From: MGOM01 sp035693825 | Lineage (GTDB): Bacteria > Chloroflexota > Anaerolineae > Anaerolineales > E44-bin32 | Reading direction: 5' to 3' | Assembly (NCBI GenBank): GCA_035693825.1 | Contig: DASSGB010000156.1 | Location: 1 to 11,980, forward strand | Length of the DNA stretch: 11,980 nucleotides | Part shown: piece after piece, positions 7,450 to 11,980 of the stretch | How the letters are laid out: each line of letters opens with the position of its first letter | Numbering within the stretch: the stretch's first letter is position 1 | The notes under the pieces: model-generated | What the model was told of the DNA's origin: nothing | What the model saw: only the letters and a program-made list of their open reading frames with translations | The model's database searches: none | Position numbers and translations under genes: made by a program

Positions 7450-7483
7450 TCCGCTTCCGCGCCTCCGGGCGCGACGAAGCGGA
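7450..7483 (+). other. 14-bp hairpin with cUCCGg tetraloop
   Basis: TCCGCTTC (7450-7457) pairs with GAAGCGGA (7476-7483), and CGCGCC (7458-7463) pairs with GGCGCG (7468-7473). Only A7474 and C7475 are bulged, and the loop is TCCG (7464-7467) closed by C-G. On the plus strand RNA this is a UNCG-class tetraloop, known to be exceptionally stable; on the minus strand the loop would be CGGA, which has no such status. That asymmetry suggests that a plus-strand RNA is the functional form. There is no following T-run, so a simple terminator is unlikely. Confidence 0.5.
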
Positions 7484-7495
7484 ACCGAACGCGCC

Positions 7496-7513
7496 CGCGA
7501 GGCCGACCTCGCG
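7496..7513. other. 7-bp GC-rich hairpin
   Basis: CGCGAGG (7496-7502) and CCTCGCG (7507-7513) are perfect inverted copies around a CCGA loop, 12 bp after the larger hairpin. Short GC-rich palindromes arise easily by chance here, so its value lies mainly in its closeness to the 7450-7483 hairpin. Confidence 0.35.
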
Positions 7514-7552
7514 CCGCGCCGACCGGCCATGGATTGTCCGGAACAACGAACC

Positions 7553-7581
7553 TTGCGTTCCTACTTGCGCTGTGGTAGACT
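7553..7581 (+). promoter_or_regulatory. Probable promoter of the rpsF-ssb-rpsR-ppiC operon
   Basis: TTGCGT at 7553-7558, a 17-bp spacer, and TAGACT at 7576-7581, with TG one base before the -10 (7573-7574), making an extended -10 element. Transcription would begin around 7586-7589, leaving a leader of roughly 95 bases before the rpsF start. Confidence 0.55.
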
Positions 7582-7593
7582 GCACACCGTTGC

Positions 7594-7614
7594 CACGCCG
7601 CCCCGGGCGGCGTG
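7594..7614 (+). promoter_or_regulatory. rpsF leader hairpin (possible S6:S18 autoregulatory element)
   Basis: CACGCCGCC (7594-7602) pairs with GGCGGCGTG (7606-7614) around a CCG loop, in the leader of an operon encoding S6 and S18. In many bacteria the S6:S18 complex binds a structured element in the rpsF leader. An alternative fold pairs GCAC 7582-7585 with GTGC 7612-7615 and leaves ACCG (7586-7589) in an asymmetric internal loop, which recalls the CCG-containing site of that element. That fold requires transcription to start at or before 7582, slightly upstream of the start expected from the promoter at 7553-7581. The hairpin is seen; the function is inferred. Confidence 0.4.
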
Positions 7615-7681
7615 CTTTCCGCTCCGCGACGACGCCTCCCGGCGCCGGACGCGGGGCAACTCCGAGGAAAGGAGTATGCCC

Positions 7682-7975
7682 ATGCGCAACTACGAGGTCG
7701 CGTACATCGCCGACCCCGATCTCGACGAGCAGGCCCTGGCCGCACTCGAGGAGAAGGTCACCGGCTGGATTCAGTCCGCCGGCGGGAAGGCCCTTCAGGT
7801 CGACCGCTGGGGCCGGCGACGGCTGGCCTATCCCATCCGCAAGCGCACCGATGGTTTCTATGTCTTCGTGACGGCCGAACTGCCCACCACGGCGACCGCT
7901 GCAATCGAGCGCGATTTGCGGCTTCAGGAAAGCGTTCTACGCTTCCTGGTGACGTCCGCCGTCGTCACAAGCTGA
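7682..7975 (+). CDS. rpsF: 30S ribosomal protein S6
   Basis: A small-subunit ribosomal protein that forms a heterodimer with S18 on the platform of the 30S subunit. The 97-residue product begins MRNYEVAYIADPDLDE, the standard S6 opening, and has KALQVDRWGRRRLAYPIRKRTDG in the middle and YVFVTAEL strand sequence, all family-typical. Two ATGs lie in frame, at 7676 and 7682. I chose 7682 because it gives the normal MRxYE N-terminus and has GGAG (7671-7674) seven bases upstream; for 7676 that GGAG would be too close, although GAGG 7664-7667 could serve it. It is first in a four-gene operon whose third gene encodes its partner S18. The 246-codon open frame starting at 7235 is a read-through of untranslated DNA. 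Confidence 0.97.
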   Translation: MRNYEVAYIADPDLDEQALAALEEKVTGWIQSAGGKALQVDRWGRRRLAYPIRKRTDGFYVFVTAELPTTATAAIERDLRLQESVLRFLVTSAVVTS

Positions 7976-8009
7976 CGTCTGGACCGGTGTTCCCCGGACG
8001 AGGTTGTGC

Positions 8010-8405
8010 ATGAGCCGCGGACTCAACAAGGTCATGATCATCGGCCATCTGGGGCGCGAGCCGGAAATGCGCTACACGCCCACCGGCCGCCCCGTGACGA
8101 CCTTCAGCGTGGCGACCAATCGCGCCTGGCATTCGGCGGACGGGGAACGTCACGAAGAGACCGAGTGGTTCAATGTCGTCGCCTGGGGCAGCCTGGCCGA
8201 GATCTGCAGCCAGCATCTTCGGCGCGGGCAGCAGGTCTACGTCGAAGGCCGGCTGCAAACGCGCCGCTGGGACGATACCGAAGGCAACAAGCATTTCGCC
8301 GTGGAAATCGTGGCGCGAGAAATGATTATGCTGGGCGAGTCGCGCGAGACCCCGGCGACAACCTTCGCCGCCGCCTCGGGCGAGGATGAAGCTTACCCGG
8401 AGTGA
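8010..8405 (+). CDS. ssb: Single-stranded DNA-binding protein
   Basis: Coats single-stranded DNA in replication and repair. The 131-residue product has the OB-fold of bacterial SSB at about 1-112: MSRGLNKVMIIGHLGREPEM, then PVTTFSVATNR, the aromatic EWFNVVAWG, LAEICSQHLRRGQQVYVEGRL and a final IVAREMIML strand. The tail is only about 18 residues and ends GEDEAYPE instead of the acidic DDxIPF-type tip that recruits partner proteins. ATG 8010-8012 has GAGGT five bases upstream; an in-frame TTG two codons earlier is less likely. It lies 34 bp after rpsF and 49 bp before rpsR, the usual place for ssb in many bacteria. Confidence 0.97.
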   Translation: MSRGLNKVMIIGHLGREPEMRYTPTGRPVTTFSVATNRAWHSADGERHEETEWFNVVAWGSLAEICSQHLRRGQQVYVEGRLQTRRWDDTEGNKHFAVEIVAREMIMLGESRETPATTFAAASGEDEAYPE

Positions 8406-8454
8406 CTTCCCGTTGAATCGGGCCGCGAACGATGGCGGCCAAGGAGACAGGCAC

Positions 8455-8751
8455 GTGGCTGAAGAAGGCGAACGAGAATACGGACCGCCCGGCGACGAAC
8501 GCGGCGAAGGCCCTGGCGGCCGGCGTCGCTTCGTGCGGCGGGCGCGGGTGTGCCAGTTCTGCGTTGACCAGACCAAGGCCATCGATCACAAGCAGGTCGA
8601 TCTGCTGAAGCGCATGACGACCGAGCAAGGCCGTATCCGCTCGAGGCGTGAGACCGGCACCTGCGCGCGACACCAGCGGATGCTGGCCCGAGCCGTCAAA
8701 CGCGCCCGACACCTGGCGCTCGTGCCGTTCAAGGCCGAACGCTTCCGCTGA
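8455..8751 (+). CDS. rpsR: 30S ribosomal protein S18 (zinc-type)
   Basis: Binds S6 and 16S rRNA on the 30S platform. The 98-residue product has a Gly/Glu/Arg-rich N-terminal extension of about 30 residues, then the S18 core RRRFVRRARVCQFC...IDHKQVDLLKRMTTEQG...RRETGTCARHQRMLARAVKRARHLALVPF. The CQFC pair with CARH gives the C-x2-C...C-x2-H pattern of the zinc-binding S18 form, while many bacteria have the zinc-free form. GTG 8455-8457 is chosen because AAGGAG (8441-8446) lies eight bases upstream; the ATG at 8386 in the same frame lies inside ssb and has no ribosome site. rplI, which often follows rpsR, is absent here. Confidence 0.96.
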   Translation: MAEEGEREYGPPGDERGEGPGGRRRFVRRARVCQFCVDQTKAIDHKQVDLLKRMTTEQGRIRSRRETGTCARHQRMLARAVKRARHLALVPFKAERFR

Positions 8752-8783
8752 TCCAGGCTGATTTCGAGACCTGAGTCAAGCCC

Positions 8784-10094
8784 ATGCCTCGCGACACCGG
8801 CAAGCCGCATCTGACGCGGAAACATCTTGCCCGTGCCCAGCGCGAACGAATGCTGGCCCGCTGGATCGTCGGCGGTGTGGCGCTCGTCATCGTGGTGGCC
8901 CTGGGCCTGCTGGTGTACGGGTGGCTGGACGTCAATTACTTCCAGCCGGCCCGCCCGGCGGTCACCGTCAACGGGGAAGCGATCAGCTACCGCGAACTCG
9001 CGGCGCGGCTGCGGATGGCCCAGGCCAGCCTGCTGAACCAGCGGCTGGAGATCGAGCAAACCTACGGCTTCCTGGCGGACAATCCCGAGACGCGAGCCAT
9101 CCTGCAGCAGCAGATCGATCAGATCAACGCCCAGCTTTCCGACACCCCGGGCCTCAGCCTGCGCGTGCTGGGGCAGATCATCGACGCCCGGCTCATACGC
9201 CAGGAAGCCCAGCGACGGGGCATTCACATCACGCAGGAAGACGTGGACAAGACCATCGCCGAAGCCTTCGGGTTCTTCCCCGAGGGAACGCCCACGACCG
9301 CGCCGACGCCGACCGTCGACGCCACGCTGGCGGCGCAGGCGACTACCACCTGGACTCCCGCTCCAACTTCGACGCCAACCGAGGGTCCCTCACCGACAGC
9401 CCGGCCGAGCTCGACCGCAACCCTCCCCGCAACGCAGGGGCCGACACCGACGGCTTCATCCACGGCGACCCCGTACACCAGGGACCTGTTCGAAGAGGAC
9501 TATCAGACCTACCTCGACGACCTGAAGAACAACCTGAACGTCTCGGAAGACGTCATTCGCAGGCAGTTCGAGGAAGACCTGTACCGGGAACGGCTGCGGG
9601 CCAGCGTCCAGGCTTCCACGCCTCGCGACGTCGAGCAGGTGTGGGCCAAGCACATTCTGGTCGACAACCAGGCCGTCGCCTTCGCCCTGCTATCGCGTTT
9701 TCGCCAGGGAGAGGCATGGGATGCCCTGGCCGCCGAGTTTTCGACCGACTCGAGCAACAAGGATCGAGGCGGCGACCTCGGATGGTTCAGCCGTGGCGCG
9801 ATGGTGGACGCCTTCGAAGAAGCCGCGTTCTCCGCTCCGGTGGGTGAGGTGACGGGGCCGGTGCAGACCGGCTTCGGATGGCATCTGATTCTTGTGCTGG
9901 GTCATGAAACGCGGCGCCTGGACGACGCGGCCTTCCAATCGGCCATCGATCAGGCTCTCGCCGAGCTCGTTCAATCCCTGCGCGACACAGCCACTCTGGT
10001 CTATGACGAACCACTTCGCACGCCGACCCCCACGCCTTCCGTAACCCCCGCGCCGGTGTCCTCGCCGACGGTCGCTCCCGTGCCGCCCGGCTAA
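8784..10094 (+). CDS. Membrane-anchored PpiC/parvulin-type peptidyl-prolyl isomerase (PrsA/SurA-like)
   Basis: An extracytoplasmic folding factor that isomerises prolyl bonds in exported proteins (inferred from family and topology). The 436-residue product has a basic N-terminus, one transmembrane segment (about 26-48, not followed by a lipobox), a SurA-type helical chaperone region (about 58-165), a Pro/Thr/Ser-rich spacer (about 166-232), more helices that seem to resume the chaperone region (about 233-285), the parvulin domain (about 288-374) with AKHILVDNQAVAFALL, GGDLGWFSRGAMVDAFEEAAF and TGFGWHLILVLG, and a second Pro/Thr-rich tail (about 411-436). The spacer appears inserted within the chaperone fold. 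ATG 8784-8786 is 32 bp after rpsR with only a weak GAG upstream, so it probably depends on upstream translation. A heptamer array starts one base after its TAA. Confidence 0.94.
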   Translation: MPRDTGKPHLTRKHLARAQRERMLARWIVGGVALVIVVALGLLVYGWLDVNYFQPARPAVTVNGEAISYRELAARLRMAQASLLNQRLEIEQTYGFLADNPETRAILQQQIDQINAQLSDTPGLSLRVLGQIIDARLIRQEAQRRGIHITQEDVDKTIAEAFGFFPEGTPTTAPTPTVDATLAAQATTTWTPAPTSTPTEGPSPTARPSSTATLPATQGPTPTASSTATPYTRDLFEEDYQTYLDDLKNNLNVSEDVIRRQFEEDLYRERLRASVQASTPRDVEQVWAKHILVDNQAVAFALLSRFRQGEAWDALAAEFSTDSSNKDRGGDLGWFSRGAMVDAFEEAAFSAPVGEVTGPVQTGFGWHLILVLGHETRRLDDAAFQSAIDQALAELVQSLRDTATLVYDEPLRTPTPTPSVTPAPVSSPTVAPVPPG

Positions 10095-10095
10095 C

Positions 10096-10172
10096 CAGCT
10101 GCCAGCTGCCAATCACCAATCACCAATCACTAATCACTAATCACTAGTCACTAATCACCTGTCACTGCTCAC
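10096..10172. repeat. Heptanucleotide tandem array 4 (11 units in phase)
   Basis: Eleven 7-base units without a break in phase: two CAGCTGC, three CAATCAC, two TAATCAC, TAGTCAC, TAATCAC, CTGTCAC and TGCTCAC. From the third unit on, every unit ends in TCAC. It starts one base after the ppiC stop codon and ends 37 bp before the -35 of the rel promoter. The central units match those of the array at 217-251 on the same strand. Confidence 0.9.
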
Positions 10173-10209
10173 CAACCAAGTCGTCCTCCTGCCTGCCTTC
10201 TCGGCCTCC

Positions 10210-10238
10210 TTGTAACCGCGCCGCGGCCTCGTTATACT
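10210..10238 (+). promoter_or_regulatory. Probable promoter of the rel gene
   Basis: TTGTAA at 10210-10215, a 17-bp spacer and TATACT at 10233-10238, a good sigma70-type match in GC-rich DNA. A start near 10245 would leave a leader of only about 10 bases before ATG 10256, with GGAAGGG (10246-10252) at its very 5' end. Confidence 0.65.
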
Positions 10239-10255
10239 GACAGCTGGAAGGGCGG

Positions 10256-11980
10256 ATGGATCTCGAAAGTATCTTCAAGCTGCTGCCGGAAACGACGACC
10301 CCGGCCGATCGAGACCTGCTGTCTCGGGCCTACCGCACAGCCGAGAAGGCCCACGCCGGCCAGAAGCGCCACTCGGGCGAAGCGTATGTCCAGCACTGCC
10401 TGGCCGTGGCGAAAATCCTCGCCGAGTTGGGGGCCCCGCCGCCGGTGTTGGCGGCGGCGCTGCTCCACGACACGGTCGAGGACACCTCCGTCACGCTGGA
10501 TCAGCTGAAGAGAGACTTCGGCCGGGAGGTCGCCAACCTCGTCGACGGCGTCACCAAGCTGACCGAGCTGCCCCGCGTCAGCCGCGGGGACGGGCGGCGT
10601 CGGGATGAACGCGCCTCGCGCACGGAACTGGCCAAGGAAACCCTGCGCAAGACATTCCTGGCCATGGGCGACGACGTGCGCGTGGTCTTGATCAAGCTTG
10701 CCGACCGACTGCACAACATGCGCACCCTTTCGTATCTCCCCGCCGACCGGCGCAAGCCGACGGCCGAGGAAACGCTCGAAATCTTCGCTCCCCTCGCCAA
10801 CCGCCTCGGCATCTGGCAGATGAAGTGGGAGCTCGAGGACCTTGCGTTCCGTTACGTGCGCCCCGACAAGTACAAAGAGATCGCCGGCAGCGTCTCCGAG
10901 CGCAGGGTCGATCGTGAACGCGCCCTGGCGGAGATCATTCATCGCCTGCAGGCGGTCCTATCGGAAGGGGGGATTGAGGCGGAGGTGCGGGGCCGGCCCA
11001 AGCACCTGTACTCGATCTATCGCAAGATGGAACGCAAGGGCGTTCCCTTCGAGATGGTCTACGACGTTCGCGGGGTGCGCATCCTGGTCCCGACGGAGTC
11101 CGACTGCTACCTGGCCCTGGGCGTCATCCACAGCCACTGGAAGCCTGTGCCGGGCGCGTTCGACGACTACATCGCCACGCCCAAGGACAACTTCTACCAG
11201 TCGCTTCACACGGCCGTCATCTACGACGACGGCAAGACCCTCGAGGTCCAGATCCGCACGCACGCCATGGACGAGAGCGCGGAGTTCGGCATCGCCGCCC
11301 ACTGGCGCTACAAAGAGGGGCGCAAGCGCGACGATGCCTTCGAACAGCGAATCACCTGGCTTCGGAAGCTGATGGAATGGCGCAGCGACGTGGACACAGC
11401 CTCTGAGTTCGTCGACGCCATGAAGTCGGACGTCTTCGACGACCGGGTCTACGCCTTCACGCCGCGGGGCGACATCATCGACCTGCCTTCCGGCTCGACG
11501 CCCATCGATTTCGCTTATCACATCCACACCGATATCGGCCACCGCTGCCGCGGCGCCAAGGTCAACGGCAAACTGGTCACGCTCGACTACCGACTCAAGA
11601 CGGGAGAGACGGTCGAAATCCTCACCGCCAAACGCGGTGGACCGTCGCGCGACTGGCTCAATTCAAGCCTGGAGATGGTCAAGAGCCAGCGGGCGATGGG
11701 CAAGATCCGGCAGTGGTTCAAACGGCAGGACCGCGAGCAGAACGCTGCTCACGGCCGGCAGCTTCTGGACCGAGAGCTGCGCCGGCTGGGGATCGACTCG
11801 GTGGCCCTGGAACCTCTGGCGCGAGACCTAGGCTATGCGCAGGTCGACGATATGCTGGCGGCTATCGGCGACGGCGACCTGAACGTCGGGCGCATCGTGG
11901 CTCGCCTGGCGGTGACCGAGGGCGACAGGCTGGACTTGCCGGAAGCCCCGGTCACGACCGAGCCGCCCAGCGGCGCAGCC
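10256..11980 (+). CDS. rel: RelA/SpoT-family (p)ppGpp synthetase/hydrolase, C-terminus beyond window
   Basis: Makes and degrades the stringent-response alarmone (p)ppGpp. The first 575 codons are present and open to the right edge. HD hydrolase domain, about 20-200: His47, His71-Asp72 and Glu75-Asp76 in LLHDTVEDT, and Asp150 in IKLADRLHNMRTL, so hydrolysis looks intact. Synthetase domain, about 245-352: GRPKHLYSIYRKM, Asp270 in YDVRGVRI, YQSLHTAV, and Glu330 in LEVQIRT. The motif before DYIATPK is AFDD (301-304) rather than the RFKD usual in bifunctional enzymes. TGS domain, about 396-458, starts VYAFTPRGDIIDLPSG. An Arg-rich insertion (about 107-122) lengthens the hydrolase relative to Streptococcus Rel. 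The zinc-finger and ACT regions are outside. ATG 10256-10258 follows GGAAGGG and its own promoter, so it is transcribed separately from ppiC. Confidence 0.96.
   Translation, partial: MDLESIFKLLPETTTPADRDLLSRAYRTAEKAHAGQKRHSGEAYVQHCLAVAKILAELGAPPPVLAAALLHDTVEDTSVTLDQLKRDFGREVANLVDGVTKLTELPRVSRGDGRRRDERASRTELAKETLRKTFLAMGDDVRVVLIKLADRLHNMRTLSYLPADRRKPTAEETLEIFAPLANRLGIWQMKWELEDLAFRYVRPDKYKEIAGSVSERRVDRERALAEIIHRLQAVLSEGGIEAEVRGRPKHLYSIYRKMERKGVPFEMVYDVRGVRILVPTESDCYLALGVIHSHWKPVPGAFDDYIATPKDNFYQSLHTAVIYDDGKTLEVQIRTHAMDESAEFGIAAHWRYKEGRKRDDAFEQRITWLRKLMEWRSDVDTASEFVDAMKSDVFDDRVYAFTPRGDIIDLPSGSTPIDFAYHIHTDIGHRCRGAKVNGKLVTLDYRLKTGETVEILTAKRGGPSRDWLNSSLEMVKSQRAMGKIRQWFKRQDREQNAAHGRQLLDRELRRLGIDSVALEPLARDLGYAQVDDMLAAIGDGDLNVGRIVARLAVTEGDRLDLPEAPVTTEPPSGAA

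Larger units (their letters stand above)
7300..7681. other. Divergent intergenic region between the phosphomutase and rpsF
   Basis: This 382-bp stretch separates the two operons. It holds a -10 box for the leftward unit (7339-7344), a C/G-rich part with degenerate CCTCG-like runs and no recognisable signal (about 7362-7449), two GC-rich hairpins (7450-7483 and 7496-7513), the rpsF promoter (7553-7581), a leader hairpin (7594-7614) and the rpsF ribosome site (7664-7674). Open frames cross it in several directions, but their products are low-complexity Arg/Pro/Ser-rich and begin inside neighbouring genes, so I see no protein-coding gene. Confidence 0.7.

Noticed and set aside
7235..7975. 246-codon frame as an N-terminally extended S6
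   Set aside because: The extension is low-complexity, crosses the promoter and ribosome site, and S6 has a conserved short N-terminus starting at 7682.
10096..10172. Possible CRISPR array
   Set aside because: The units are 7 bases with no spacers; CRISPR repeats are longer and separated by unique spacers.

Overview
The window is GC-rich bacterial chromosome. It most resembles a member of the Chloroflexota (Anaerolineae-like). That is an inference from protein style: a parvulin with long Pro/Thr-rich spacers, an rpsF-ssb-rpsR block followed by that parvulin, and heptanucleotide repeats between genes. No marker gene proves it. Nearly all the sequence is accounted for by two transcription units that diverge from a 382-bp intergenic region (7300-7681), plus the beginning of a rel gene at the right edge and the tail of an unidentified gene at the left edge.

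Leftward unit (7299 down to 336, minus strand). Seven tightly packed genes: phosphoglucomutase/phosphomannomutase, TatD hydrolase, long-chain polyprenyl diphosphate synthase, STAS anti-sigma antagonist, RsbW-like ATP-binding kinase, membrane-anchored triple-GAF SpoIIE-type PP2C phosphatase, and uracil phosphoribosyltransferase (upp). Three of the gene boundaries overlap and the rest are separated by 5-31 bp, so one operon is likely. Its core is a complete partner-switching set (phosphatase, antagonist, kinase) with no sigma factor alongside, placed among housekeeping genes for sugar phosphate, isoprenoid and uracil metabolism. A TATAAT box lies 39 bp upstream of the first gene.

Rightward unit (7682 to 10094, plus strand). 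rpsF (S6), ssb, rpsR (S18, with a Cys/His zinc-type pattern) and a membrane-anchored PpiC peptidyl-prolyl isomerase. An extended -10 promoter and a GC-rich leader hairpin precede rpsF. Further upstream is a 14-bp hairpin capped by a UNCG-type tetraloop that no gene explains.

Right edge. A promoter (TTGTAA, 17 bp, TATACT) precedes a RelA/SpoT-family (p)ppGpp synthetase/hydrolase. Its first 575 codons are present and the C-terminal regulatory part is cut off.

Repeats. Four heptanucleotide arrays occupy the intergenic spaces: three of different unit type within 153-333, downstream of upp, and one of 11 units in unbroken phase at 10096-10172, starting one base after the ppiC stop codon. They are the least ordinary feature of the window. 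The rest is mainly housekeeping. I see no insertion sequence, tRNA, rRNA, CRISPR array or defence system.
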